This document shows positions 46,588 to 60,500 of a stretch of 62,000 bases of DNA, piece by piece. The notes below the pieces were generated by a model that was not told where the DNA came from, did not search any database, and saw only the letters and a list, made by a program, of their open reading frames with translations. The stretch lies in the NCBI GenBank assembly GCA_032718475.1, contig JAUCBJ010001598.1, positions 1 through 62,000 on the forward strand. The letters are read 5' to 3'. The translations under genes were made by a program, and so were the position numbers. The stretch's first letter is position 1. Each line of letters opens with the position of its first letter. The stretch is from Nemertoderma westbladi (taxonomy: Eukaryota > Xenacoelomorpha > Nemertodermatida > Nemertodermatidae).

Positions 46588-48571
46588 GTTGGTAATGGTA
46601 GGATCTTTGTCACGTTGCTCAACCTGCACCCTATATTTGATTACGTTCCATATACGTGGCTTTCTGCGCCTTCCGTGTGGTTAAATAATATTTATAATGT
46701 TTATCAGCCTGTTTTTACACGTCACCTTTACACCCATACCGGGTGTCGGTGTTTCAGTTTCAATATTTTAATTAAAATTTGGTCCCCGGAAATGACAGAA
46801 GTTACTTATTTGATACCATAATCCATAATGAATTGCAATTCAATCAAGTAGGTAAATTTGAACGGCGCAGGGCCGGGGGCGTCTGTGAACATCAACATTT
46901 CGGAAAAAAATTATATCTAGGCATTCCTTGTCTCCATGAGCCTAAAACATTATTCCATTCAATGTATTTATTGAAATGATGTCCCTGTTGTTTATTGCCG
47001 CACTATAGCCCGGCCCACCATTACCGCGATGCTACCAATGTCATCTTAGCAACTGCAGTCTATCGTCATTTATTATCACGATTATAGTATATCGATATAT
47101 CCTAATGTTTATCTTTTTCATTATGCGTCAATTATGCATCCTGCGTAGCCGCAATATACTAAATAATAGGATGGGCGGACAACTTTACGTGTTTACCTAC
47201 TTATTTTTATAACAAACGATCGATAATAGTCATAATAATAGGGTCTAACTGCAAGTTTCAGTTTACGCGGAACAAACTCCATGGATCTGAGTTATTCGTT
47301 GAAACTACCCAGGTCCAGGAAATTATTTCATACTGTATTAACGTTCATAGGTCCAGGGGTCCCAGGGGAAAAAATATTTTTTCCTTCCTATCATGTCATT
47401 GCATATCTTATAATAAACATAGAAGATCAAATTTTTAGAACAGTGATTGTTTCTTAGTCATTCCATTTTATATTGAAAATATTTGACTTCAAAGTTTGCC
47501 CTAATATCGCAGTTATCAAAATAAAAAATGCACTTGTTATGAATTTGGCTGGAAATGATAAAAAAATTCATGTTTACTAAAACTTTTCTTGTCATTACAT
47601 AAGTATTAAAGTCTAATGTAAGGAAAAACATCCAAAATGTAATTCTGGGTAATATTACATTACATTTTTAGTTTTTCAGTTACATTTTTTAATTATCTTG
47701 TAAGTTGTACTGGATTATTCACATACTTTACTCTTTGTGGCATTTTAGAGCACATAACAGTCTTACTTTGTATGCTTAACCAAACCATGGCTTACCAAAT
47801 GTAGTGGAAGCTTAGAAATTAAAACTTTTAGTTATATTATGTTACGTTGTTACAAACGAAAAGTAACATTTCATTCGTAAAGTTGGTCACAACTATATTA
47901 TCCAGAATTACATTTTGGATGTTTTTCTTCACATTAGGCATTAATACTTATACAATGACAAGACCAATTTTAGTAAACATCAATTTCTTATCATTTTGAG
48001 CCAAATTCAAAATATGGGCAATTCATGGAATGACCAAAAAACAATCACTGTTCTAGAAAATTTGATCTTCTATGTTTTATTATATAAAACATATATTTGT
48101 ATACAATATGAATGAACATAATTTAATTTGCAAATGAAGTAGTGGTCTTAAATGTAACACACGTAACGTAACACACGTAACGGGAGTCACTCGCATTTTT
48201 GGTCTACTACTTCAGTCAGAATTGGTTTTATTCCTTGCAACTATTTTATTTATCATTTTAGATATTTAATTTTTTATGAAATTTAACTTACATTATTTGT
48301 CCAATTTTGGGTGCATTTCATGTGTAACACGCGTAACACTTTTTTAAATGCTTACTGTGAATCTAATATTTACTTTGTTCAATAATATTTCACATACACA
48401 ACATGGAATAACCAAACAATTATACAGAAACTAAAAGTTATTGTTTGTGAAGTGTTTTCTAATAAAATTTGCATGATGAACTTCAAAAATCGTGTCAGGA
48501 TGAAACACACGTAACATGGAATGGACCCATAGAGGATCGTCAAGTTAACCTGCTTGTTTGTTTGTGTGTAG
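46588..48571 (+). other. Beta-catenin intron 3
   Basis: AT-rich intron. It contains the fold-back element at 47407-48090 (separate entry) and short CACACGTAACG repeats around 48155-48185, 48320-48340 and 48505-48515. The 66-codon frame starting near 46779 is not supported as coding. Confidence 0.6.
47407..48090. mobile_element. Fold-back / MITE-like element in beta-catenin intron 3
   Basis: Long imperfect inverted repeat. The left arm, 47407 to about 47665, carries ATAGAAGATCAAATTTTTAG, AACAGTGATTGTTTCTTAGT and ACATCCAAAATGTAATTCTG. It is mirrored by the right arm, about 47895-48090: CAGAATTACATTTTGGATGT, ACTAAAACTTTTCTTGTCAT-type segments, and ACAATCACTGTTCTAGAAAA. The arms are about 200-250 bases with a 230-base loop. 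No coding capacity. Family unknown. Confidence 0.85.
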
Positions 48572-48810
48572 GTCGTGGTGAGCCAGGCTGCTAACATGGT
48601 GCACCAGATATCCAAAAAGGACGCATCTCGTCACGCCATATCGAATTCGCCCCAGATGGTCGCCGCTGTTATTAATGCGATGCACAACACGAACGACGCG
48701 GAGACCACCCGCTGCGCTGCAGGCACACTCCACGAGCTGAGTAAACAGCAGACCGGGCTGCTACAGATATTTAAGAGCGGAGGAATTCCAGCCCTCGTCA
48801 AGCTACTGGG
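48572..48810 (+). CDS. CTNNB1: Beta-catenin, coding exon 4 (armadillo repeat 2)
   Basis: 239 bases after the acceptor TTGTTTGTGTGTAG. It reads [79 protein letters not shown], then GG of a split Gly codon. It corresponds to the second armadillo repeat. Residues after GTLH ([13 protein letters not shown], where most animals have NLSHH-GLLAIF) are unusually divergent for this protein. The donor is GTTAGT at 48811. The next exon must begin with one base plus [11 protein letters not shown]-like sequence, exactly what each unit of the downstream array encodes. Confidence 0.94.
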
Positions 48811-49176
48811 GTTAGTTGCGTTCCTAGGCAAATTTAAATTTAGTACCGGTAATATTTGTTTTATTTTAGAGAGAAAAATATAAAAAATCTGGCTCGGAAA
48901 TCTCATTTACTTTTATCTTGTATAACCACATCAGTTAGCTGACATTAGATATTGGTTCGGGGCAGATCGTCTTCATTATTTCACAATTTAAAATATATGA
49001 AGTTGGTAAAAACCGCACATGTTTGGACGGACATGGGGGGGGGGGGGGGGGGGGGGTGTCTGAAAATCCGAAATTTTCTCTAACGACCTTTATGGACGAC
49101 CCCTTGCACTTTTGTGCATATTTTATTTCTCAGACACCAAATAACTGACTACTACTATCTATTATTGGTTTCCTAG
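48811..49176 (+). other. Unique start of beta-catenin intron 4, with a G run
   Basis: About 365 bases before the array starts. It includes an uninterrupted run of 22 G at 49035-49056 (potential G-quadruplex) and, just before the first repeat, GGTTTCCTAG, an acceptor-like end. Confidence 0.7.
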
Positions 49177-50344
49177 TTGAGTCTGTACTATTCTACGCTA
49201 TCATTTGTTTCCCAGGCACCCCGTTGAGTCTGTACTATTCTACGCTATCATTTGTTTCCCATGCACTCCGTTGAGTCTGTACTATTCTACGCTATCATTT
49301 GTTTCCCAGGCACCCCGTTGAGTCTGTACTATTCTACGCTATCATTTGTTTCCCAGACACCCCGTTGAGTCTGTACTATTCTACGCTATAATTTGTTTCC
49401 CAGGCACCCCGTTGAGTCTGTACTATTCTACGCTATCATTTGTTTCCCAGGCACCCCGTTAAGTCTGTACTATTCTACGCTATCATTTGTTTCCCAGGCA
49501 CCCCGTTGAGTCTACTATTCTACGCTATCATTTGTTTCCCAGGCACCCCGTTGAGTCTGTACTATTCTACGCTATCATTTGTTTCCCAGACACCCCGTTG
49601 AGTCTGTACTATTCTACGCTATCATTTGTTTCCCATGCACCCCGTTGAGTCTGTACTATTCTACATTATCATTTGTTTCCCAGGCACCCCGTTGAGTCTG
49701 TACTATTCTACGCTATCCTTTGTTTCCCAGGCACCCCGTTGAGTCTACTATTCTACGCTATCATTTGTTTCCCAGGCACCCCGTTGAGTCTGTACTATTC
49801 TACGCTATCATTTGTTTCCCAGGCACCCCGTTGCGTCTACTATTCTACGCTATCATTTGTTTCCCAGGCACCCCGTTGAGTCTACTATTCTACGCTATCA
49901 TTTGTTTCCCATGCACTCCGTTGAGTCTACTATTCTACGCTATCATTTGTTTCCCAGGCACCCCGTTGAGTCTGTACTATTCTACGCTATCATTTGTTTC
50001 CCAGGCACCCCGTTGAGTCTACTATTCTACGCTATCATTTGTTTCCCATGCACTCCGTTGAGTCTACTATTCTACGCTATCATTTGTTTCCCAGGCACCC
50101 CGTTGAGTCTACTATTCTACGCTATCATTTGTTTCCCATGCACCCCGTTGAGTCTGTACTATTCTACGCTATCATTTGTTTCCCAGGCACCCCGTTGAGT
50201 CTACTATTCTACGCTATCATTTGTTTCCCATGCACTCCGTTGAGTCTACTATTCTACGCTATCATTTGTTTCCCAGGCACCCCGTTGAGTCTACTATTCT
50301 ACGCTATCATTTGTTTCCCATGCACCCCGTTGAGTCTGTACTAT

Positions 50345-51110
50345 TATACGCTATCATTTGTTTCCCAGGCACCCCGTTGAGTCTACTATTCTACGCTATC
50401 ATTTGTTTCCCATGCACTCCGTTGAGTCTACTATTCTACGCTATCATTTGTTTCCCAGGCACCCCGTTGAGTCTACTATTCTACGCTATCATTTGTTTCC
50501 CATGCACCCCGTTGAGTCTGTACTATTCTACGCTATCATTTGTTTCCCAGGCACCCCGTTGAGTCTACTATTCTACGCTATCATTTGTTTCCCATGCACT
50601 CCGTTGAGTCTACTATTCTACGCTATCATTTGTTTCCCAGGCACCCCGTTGAGTCTACTATTCTACGCTATCATTTGTTTCCCATGCACCCCGTTGAGTC
50701 TGTACTATTATACGCTATCATTTGTTTCCCAGGCACCCCGTTGAGTCTACTATTCTACGCTATCATTTGTTTCCCATGCACTCCGTTGAGTCTACTATTC
50801 TACGCTATCATTTGTTTCCCAGGCACCCCGTTGAGTCTACTATTCTACGCTATCATTTGTTTCCCATGCACCCCGTTGAGTCTGTACTATTCTACGCTAT
50901 CATTTGTTTCCCAGGCACCCCGTTGAGTCTACTATTCTACGCTATCATTTGTTTCCCATGCACTCCGTTGAGTCTACTATTCTACGCTATCATTTGTTTC
51001 CCAGGCACCCCGTTGAGTCTACTATTCTACGCTATCATTTGTTTCCCATGCACCCCGTTGAGTCTGTACTATTATACGCTATCATTTGTTTCCCAGGCAC
51101 CCCGTTGAGT
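50345..51110. repeat. 364-bp higher-order unit inside the 47-bp array
   Basis: Between about 49830 and 51110 the array repeats every 182 bases (45+45+45+47). Alternate 182-base blocks are marked by CTATTATACG in place of CTATTCTACG (at 50341, 50705 and 51069), giving a 364-bp, eight-monomer unit. Confidence 0.85.
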
Positions 51111-51599
51111 CTACTATTCTACGCTATCATTTGTTTCCCAGGCACGCCGTTGAGTCTACTATTCTACATTATCATTTGTTTCCCAGGCACCTCGTTGAGT
51201 CTGTACTATTATACGCTATCATTTGTTTCCCAGGCACCCCGTTGAGTCTACTATTCTACGCTATCATTTGTTTCCCAGGCACGCCGTTGAGTCTACTATT
51301 CTACATTATCATTTGTTTCCCAGGCACCCCGTTGAGTCTGTACTATTCTACGCTATCCTTTGTTTCCCAGGTACCCCGTTGAGTCTGTACTATTCTACGC
51401 TATCATTTGTTTCCCATGCACCCCGTTGAGTCTACTATTCTACATTATCATTTGTTTCCCATGCACCCCGTTGAGTCTGTACTATTCTACGCTATCATTT
51501 GTTTCCCAGGCACTCCGTTGAGTCTACTATTCTACGCTATCATTTGTTTCCCAGGCACCCCGTTGAGTCTACTATTCTACGCTATCATTTGTTTCCCAG

Positions 51600-54500
51600 G
51601 CACCCCGTTGAGTCTACTATTCTACGCTATCATTTGTTTCCCAGGCACTCCGTTGAGTCTGTACTATTCTACGCTGTCATTTGTTTCCCAGGCACGCCGT
51701 TGAGTCTGTACTATTCTACGCTATCATTTGTTTCCCAGGCACCCTGTTGAGTCTGTCTGTACTATTCTACGCTACCATTTGTTTCCCAGGTACCCCGTTG
51801 AGTCTGTACTATTCTACGCTATCATTTGTTTCCCAGGCACTCCGTTGCGTCTACTATTCTACGCTATCGTTTGTTTCCCAGGCACCCTGTTGAGTCTGTA
51901 CTATTCTACGCTATCATTTGTTTCCCAGACACCCCGTTGAGTCTGTACTATTCTACGCTATCATTTGTTTCCCAGGCACCCCGTTGAGTCTACTATTCTA
52001 CGCTATCATTTGTTTCCCAGGCACCCTGTTGAGTCTACTATTCTACGCTATCATTTGTTTCCCAGGCACCCCGTTGAGTCTGTACTATTCTACGCTATCA
52101 TTTGTTTCCCAGACACCCCGTTGAGTCTGTACTATTCTACGCTATCATTTGTTTCCCAGGTACCCCGTTGAGTCTGTACTATTCTACGCTATCATTTGTT
52201 TCCCAGGCACCCCGTTGAGTCTGTACTATTCTACGCTATCATTTGTTTCCCAGGTACCCCGTTGAGTCTGTACTATTCTACGCTATCATTTGTTTCCCAG
52301 GTACCCCGTTGAGTCTGTACTATTCTACGCTATCATTTGTTTCCCAGACACCCCGTTGAGTCTGTACTATTCTACGCTATCATTTGTTTCCCAGGTACCC
52401 CGTTGAGTCTGTACTATTCTACGCTATCATTTGTTTCCCAGGCACCCTGTTGAGTCTACTATTCTACGCTATCATTTGTTTCCCAGGCACCCCGTTGAGT
52501 CTGTACTATTCTACATTATCATTTGTTTCCCAGGCACCCCGTTGAGTCTGTACTATTCTACGCTATCATTTGTTTCCCAGACACCCCGTTGAGTCTGTAC
52601 TATTCTACGCTATCATTTGTTTCCCAGACACCCCGTTGAGTCTGTACTATTCTACGCTATCATTTGTTTCCCAGACACCCCGTTGAGTCTGTACTATTCT
52701 ACGCTATCATTTGTTTCCCAGACACCCCGTTGAGTCTGTACTATTATACGCTATCATTTGTTTCCCAGGCACCCTGTTGAGTCTACTATTCTACGCTATC
52801 ATTTGTTTCTCAGGCACCCCGTTGAGTCTGTACTATTCTACGCTATCATTTGTTTCCCAGGCACCCCGTTGAGTCTGTACTATTATACGCTATCATTTGT
52901 TTCCCAGGCACCCCGTTGAGTCTACTATTCTACGCTATCATTTGTTTCCCATGCACCCCGTTGAGTCTACTATTCTACGCTATCATTTGTTTCCCAGACA
53001 CCCCGTTGAGTCTGTACTATTATACGCTATCATTTGTTTCCCAGGCACCCTGTTGAGTCTACTATTCTACGCTATCATTTGTTTCCCAGGCACCCCGTTG
53101 AGTCTGTACTATTCTACATTATCATTTGTTTCCCAGGCACCCCGTTGAGTCTGTACTATTCTACGCTATCATTTGTTTCCCAGGCACCCTGTTGAGTCTG
53201 TACTATTCTACGTTATCATTTTTTTCCCAGGCACCCTGTTGAGTCTGTCTGTACTATTCTACGCTATCATTTCTTTCCCAGGCACCCTGTTGAGTCTGTA
53301 CTATTCTACGCTATTATTTGTTTCCCAGGCACCCCGTTGCGTCTGTCTGTACTATTCTACGCTACCATTTGTTTCCCAGGCACCCCGTTGAGTCTACAAT
53401 TCTACGCTATCATTTGTTTCCCATGCACCCCGTTGAGTCTGCCTGTACTATTCTACGCTATCATTTGTTTCCCAGGCACCCTGTTGAGTCTGTACTATTC
53501 TACGCTATCATTTGTTTCCCAGGCACCCCGTTGAGTCTGTCTGTACTATTCTACGCTACCATTTGTTTCCCAGGCACCCCGTTGAGTCTGTACTATTCTA
53601 CGCTACCATTTGTTTCCCAGGCACCCCGTTGAGTCTGTACTATTCTACGCTATCATTTGTTTCCCAGGCACCCCGTTGAGTCTGTACTATTCTACGCTAT
53701 CATTTGTTTCCCAGGCACCCCGTTGAGTCTGTCTGTACTATTCTACGCTATCATTTGTTTCCCAGGCACCCTGTTGAGTCTGTCTGTACTATTCTACGCT
53801 ATCATTTGTTTCCCAGGCACCCTGTTGAGTCTGTCTGTACTATTCTACGCTATCATTTGTTTCCCAGGCACCCCGTTGAGTCTGTACTATTCTACGCTAT
53901 CATTTGTTTCCCAGGCACCCCGTTGAGTCTGTCTGTACTATTCTACGCTATCATTTGTTTCCCAGGCACCCCGTTGAGTCTGTCTGTACTATTCTACGCT
54001 ATCATTTGTTTCCCAGGCACCCTGTTGAGTCTGTCTGTACTATTCTACGCTATCATTTGTTTCCCAGGCACCCCGTTGAGTCTGTACTATTCTACGCTAT
54101 CATTTGTTTCCCAGGCACCCCGTTGAGTCTGTACTATTCTACGCTATCATTTGTTTCCCAGGCACCCCGTTGAGTCTACAATTCTACGCTATCATTTGTT
54201 TCCCAGACACCCCGTTGAGTCTACAATTCTACGCTATCATTTGTTTCCCAGGCACCCCGTTGAGTCTGTCTGTACTATTCTACGCTATCATTTGTTTCCC
54301 AGGCACCCTGTTGAGTCTGTCTGTACTATTCTACGCTATCATTTGTTTCCCAGGCACCCCGTTGAGTCTGTACTATTCTACGCTATCATTTGTTTCCCAG
54401 GCACCCCGTTGAGTCTGTACTATTCTACGCTATCATTTGTTTCCCAGGCACCCCGTTGAGTCTGTACTATTCTACGCTATCATTTGTTTCCCAGGCACCC

Positions 54501-57500
54501 CGTTGAGTCTGTACTATTCTACGCTATCATTTGTTTCCCAGGCACCCCGTTGAGTCTGTCTGTACTATTCTACGCTATCATTTGTTTCCCAGGCACCCTG
54601 TTGAGTCTGTCTGTACTATTCTACGCTATCATTTGTTTCCCAGGCACCCCGTTGAGTCTGTACTATTCTACGCTATTATTTGTTTCCCAGGCACCCCGTT
54701 GAGTCTGTACTATTCTACGCTATCATTTGTTTCCCAGGCACCCCGTTGAGTCTACAATTCTACGCTATCATTTGTTTCCCAGACACCCCGTTGAGTCTAC
54801 AATTCTACGCTATCATTTGTTTCCCAGGCACCCCGTTGAGTCTGTCTGTACTATTCTACGCTATCATTTGTTTCCCAGGCACCCCGTTGAGTCTGTACTA
54901 TTCTACGCTATCACTTGTTTCCCAGGCACCCCGTTGAGTCTGTACTATTCTACGCTATCATTTGTTTCCCAGGCACCCCGTTGAGTCTGTACTATTCTAC
55001 GCTATCATTTGTTTCCCAGGCACCCCGTTGAGTCTGTACTATTCTACGCTATCATTTGTTTCCCAGGCACCCCGTTGAGTCTGTACTATTCTACGTTAGC
55101 ATTTGTTTCCCAGGCACCCCGTTGAGTCTGTACTATTCTACGCTATCATTTGTTTCCCAGGCACCCCGTTGAGTCTGTACTATTCTACGCTATCATTTGT
55201 TTCCCAGGCACCCCGTTGAGTCTGTACTATTCTACGTTAGCATTTGTTTCCCAGGCACCCCGTTGAGTCTGTACTATTCTACGCTATCATTTGTTTCCCA
55301 GGCACCCCGTTGAGTCTGTACTATTCTACGCTATCATTTGTTTCCCAGGCACCCCGTTGAGTCTGTACTATTCTACGTTAGCATTTGTTTCCCAGGCACC
55401 CCGTTGAGTCTGTACTATTCTACGCTATCATTTGTTTCCCAGGCACCCCGTTGAGTCTGTACTATTCTACGCTATCATTTGTTTCCCAGGTACCCCGTTG
55501 AGTCTGTACTATTCTACGCTATCATTTGTTTCCCAGACACCCCGTTGAGTCTGTACTATTCTACGCTATCATTTGTTTCCCAGGCACCCCGTTGAGTCTG
55601 TACTATTCTACGCTATCATTTGTTTCCCAGGCACCCCGTTGAGTCTACAATTCTACGCTATCATTTGTTTCCCAGGCACCCCGTTGAGTCTGCCTGTACT
55701 ATTCTACGCTATCATTTGTTTCCCAGGCACCCTGTTGAGTCTGTACTATTCTACGCTATCATTTGTTTCCCAGGCACCCCGTTGAGTCTGTCTGTACTAT
55801 TCTACGCTATCATTTGTTTCCCAGGCACCCCGTTGAGTCTGTACTATTCTACGCTATCATTTGTTTCCCAGGCACCCCGTTGAGTCTACAATTCTACGCT
55901 ATCATTTGTTTCCCAGGCACCCCGTTGAGTCTGTACTATTCTACATTATCATTTGTTTCCCAGGCACCCCGTTGAGTCTACTATTCTACATTATCATTTG
56001 TTTCCCAGGCACCCCGTTGAGTCTGTACTATTCTACGCTATCATTTGTTTCCCAGGCACCCCGTTGAGTCTGTACTATTCTACGCTATCCTTTGTTTCCC
56101 AGACACCCCGTTGAGTCTGTACTATTCTACGCTATCATTTGTTTCCCATGCACCCCGTTGAGTCTACAATTATACGCTATCATTTGTTTCCCAGGCACCC
56201 TGTTGAGTCTGTCTGTACTATTCTACGCTATCATTTGTTTCCCAGACACCCCGTTGAGTCTGTACTATTCTACGCTATCCTTTGTTTCCCAGACACCCCG
56301 TTGAGTCTGTACTATTCTACGCTATCATTTGTTTCCCATGCACCCCGTTGAGTCTACTATTCTACGCTATCATTTGTTTCCCAGGCACTCCGTTGAGTCT
56401 GTACTATTCTACGCTGTCATTTGTTTCCCAGGCACGCCGTTGAGTCTGTACTATTCTACGCTATCATTTGTTTCCCAGGCACCCCGTTGAGTCTGTACTA
56501 TTCTACGCTATCATTTGTTTCCCAGGCACCCTGTTGAGTCTGTCTGTACTATTCTACGCTACCATTTGTTTCCCAGGCACCCCGTTGAGTCTACAATTCT
56601 ACGCTATCATTTGTTTCCCAGGCACCCCGTTGAGTCTGTACTATTCTACATTATCATTTGTTTCCCAGGCACCCCGTTGAGTCTACTATTCTACATTATC
56701 ATTTGTTTCCCAGGCACTCCGTTGAGTCTGTCTGTACTATTCTACGCTATCATTTGTTTCCCAGGCACCCTGTTGAGTCTGTCTGTACTATTCTACGCTA
56801 CCATTTGTTTCCCAGGCACCCCGTTGAGTCTACAATTCTACGCTATCATTTGTTTCCCAGGCACCCCGTTGAGTCTGTACTATTCTACATTATCATTTGT
56901 TTCCCAGGCACCCCGTTGAGTCTACTATTCTACGCTAGCATTTGTTTCCCAGACACCCCGTTGAGTCTGTACTATTCTACGCTATCCTTTGTTTCCCAGA
57001 CACCCCGTTGAGTCTGTACTATTCTACGCTATCATTTGTTTCCCATGCACCCCGTTGAGTCTACTATTCTACGCTATCATTTGTTTCCCAGGCACTCCGT
57101 TGAGTCTGTACTATTCTACGCTGTCATTTGTTTCCCAGGCACGCCGTTGAGTCTGTACTATTCTACGCTATCATTTGTTTCCCAGGCACCCTGTTGAGTC
57201 TGTCTGTACTATTCTACGCTACCATTTGTTTCCCAGGTACCCCGTTGAGTCTGTACTATTCTACGCTATCATTTGTTTCCCAGGCACTCCGTTGCGTCTA
57301 CTATTCTACGCTATCATTTGTTTCCCAGGCACCCTGTTGAGTCTGTACTATTCTACGCTATCATTTGTTTCCCAGACACCCCGTTGAGTCTGTACTATTC
57401 TACGCTATCATTTGTTTCCCAGGCACTCCGTTGAGTCTACTATTCTACGCTATCATTTGTTTCCCAGGCACCCCGTTGAGTCTACTATTCTACGCTATAA

Positions 57501-60500
57501 TTTGTTTCCCAGGCACCCCGTTGAGTCTACTATTCTACGCTATCATTTGTTTCCCAGGCACCCCGTTGAGTCTGTACTATTCTACGCTAGCATTTGTTTC
57601 CCAGGCACCCCGTTGAGTCTACTATTCTACGCTATCATTTGTTTCCCAGGCACTCCGTTGAGTCTGTACTATTCTACGCTATCATTTGTTTCCCAGGCAC
57701 CCCGTTGAGTCTGTACTATTCTACGCTATCATTTGTTTCCCAGGCACCCCGTTGAGTCTACTATTCTACGCTATCATTTGTTTCCCAGGCACCCCGTTGA
57801 GTCTGTACTATTCTACGCTAGCATTTGTTTCCCAGGCACCCCGTTGAGTCTACTATTCTACGCTATCATTTGTTTCCCAGGCACTCCGTTGAGTCTGTAC
57901 TATTCTACGCTGTCATTTGTTTCCCAGGCACGCCGTTGAGTCTGTACTATTCTACGCTATCATTTGTTTCCCAGGCACCCTGTTGAGTCTGTCTGTACTA
58001 TTCTACGCTACCATTTGTTTCCCAGGTACCCCGTTGAGTCTGTACTATTCTACGCTATCATTTGTTTCCCAGGCACTCCGTTGCGTCTACTATTCTACGC
58101 TATCATTTGTTTCCCAGGCACCCTGTTGAGTCTGTACTATTCTACGCTATCATTTGTTTCCCAGACACCCCGTTGAGTCTGTACTATTCTACGCTATCAT
58201 TTGTTTCCCAGGCACCCCGTTGAGTCTACTATTCTACGCTATCATTTGTTTCCCAGGCACCCTGTTGAGTCTACTATTCTACGCTATCATTTGTTTCCCA
58301 GGCACCCCGTTGAGTCTGTACTATTCTACGCTATCATTTGTTTCCCAGACACCCCGTTGAGTCTGTACTATTCTACGCTATCATTTGTTTCCCAGGTACC
58401 CCGTTGAGTCTGTACTATTCTACGCTATCATTTGTTTCCCAGGCACCCCGTTGAGTCTGTACTATTCTACGCTATCATTTGTTTCCCAGGTACCCCGTTG
58501 AGTCTGTACTATTCTACGCTATCATTTGTTTCCCAGGTACCCCGTTGAGTCTGTACTATTCTACGCTATCATTTGTTTCCCAGACACCCCGTTGAGTCTG
58601 TACTATTCTACGCTATCATTTGTTTCCCAGGTACCCCGTTGAGTCTGTACTATTCTACGCTATCATTTGTTTCCCAGGCACCCTGTTGAGTCTACTATTC
58701 TACGCTATCATTTGTTTCCCAGGCACCCCGTTGAGTCTGTACTATTCTACATTATCATTTGTTTCCCAGGCACCCCGTTGAGTCTGTACTATTCTACGCT
58801 ATCATTTGTTTCCCAGACACCCCGTTGAGTCTGTACTATTCTACGCTATCATTTGTTTCCCAGACACCCCGTTGAGTCTGTACTATTATACGCTATCATT
58901 TGTTTCCCAGGCACCCTGTTGAGTCTACTATTCTACGCTATCATTTGTTTCCCAGGCACCCCGTTGAGTCTGTACTATTCTACGCTATCATTTGTTTCCC
59001 AGACACCCCGTTGAGTCTGTACTATTATACGCTATCATTTGTTTCCCAGGCACCCTGTTGAGTCTACTATTCTACGCTATCATTTGTTTCTCAGGCACCC
59101 CGTTGAGTCTGTACTATTCTACGCTATCATTTGTTTCCCAGGCACCCCGTTGAGTCTGTACTATTATACGCTATCATTTGTTTCCCAGGCACCCCGTTGA
59201 GTCTACTATTCTACGCTATCATTTGTTTCCCATGCACCCCGTTGAGTCTACTATTCTACGCTATCATTTGTTTCCCAGACACCCCGTTGAGTCTGTACTA
59301 TTATACGCTATCATTTGTTTCCCAGGCACCCTGTTGAGTCTACTATTCTACGCTATCATTTGTTTCCCAGGCACCCCGTTGAGTCTGTACTATTCTACAT
59401 TATCATTTGTTTCCCAGGCACCCCGTTGAGTCTGTACTATTCTACGCTATCATTTGTTTCCCAGGCACCCTGTTGAGTCTGTACTATTCTACGTTATCAT
59501 TTTTTTCCCAGGCACCCTGTTGAGTCTGTCTGTACTATTCTACGCTATCATTTCTTTCCCAGGCACCCTGTTGAGTCTGTACTATTCTACGCTATTATTT
59601 GTTTCCCAGGCACCCCGTTGCGTCTGTCTGTACTATTCTACGCTACCATTTGTTTCCCAGGCACCCCGTTGAGTCTACAATTCTACGCTATCATTTGTTT
59701 CCCATGCACCCCGTTGAGTCTGCCTGTACTATTCTACGCTATCATTTGTTTCCCAGGCACCCTGTTGAGTCTGTACTATTCTACGCTATCATTTGTTTCC
59801 CAGGCACCCCGTTGAGTCTGTCTGTACTATTCTACGCTACCATTTGTTTCCCAGGCACCCCGTTGAGTCTGTACTATTCTACGCTACCATTTGTTTCCCA
59901 GGCACCCCGTTGAGTCTGTACTATTCTACGCTATCATTTGTTTCCCAGGCACCCCGTTGAGTCTGTACTATTCTACGCTATCATTTGTTTCCCAGGCACC
60001 CCGTTGAGTCTGTCTGTACTATTCTACGCTATCATTTGTTTCCCAGGCACCCTGTTGAGTCTGTCTGTACTATTCTACGCTATCATTTGTTTCCCAGGCA
60101 CCCTGTTGAGTCTGTCTGTACTATTCTACGCTATCATTTGTTTCCCAGGCACCCCGTTGAGTCTGTACTATTCTACGCTATCATTTGTTTCCCAGGCACC
60201 CCGTTGAGTCTGTCTGTACTATTCTACGCTATCATTTGTTTCCCAGGCACCCCGTTGAGTCTGTCTGTACTATTCTACGCTATCATTTGTTTCCCAGGCA
60301 CCCTGTTGAGTCTGTCTGTACTATTCTACGCTATCATTTGTTTCCCAGGCACCCCGTTGAGTCTGTACTATTCTACGCTATCATTTGTTTCCCAGGCACC
60401 CCGTTGAGTCTGTACTATTCTACGCTATCATTTGTTTCCCAGGCACCCCGTTGAGTCTACAATTCTACGCTATCATTTGTTTCCCAGACACCCCGTTGAG

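Noticed and set aside
46588-46821. Extension of beta-catenin exon 3 through the open frame to 46821
   Set aside because: The residues after DEDQ do not match beta-catenin, whereas the exon at 48572 resumes with VVV in the right phase.
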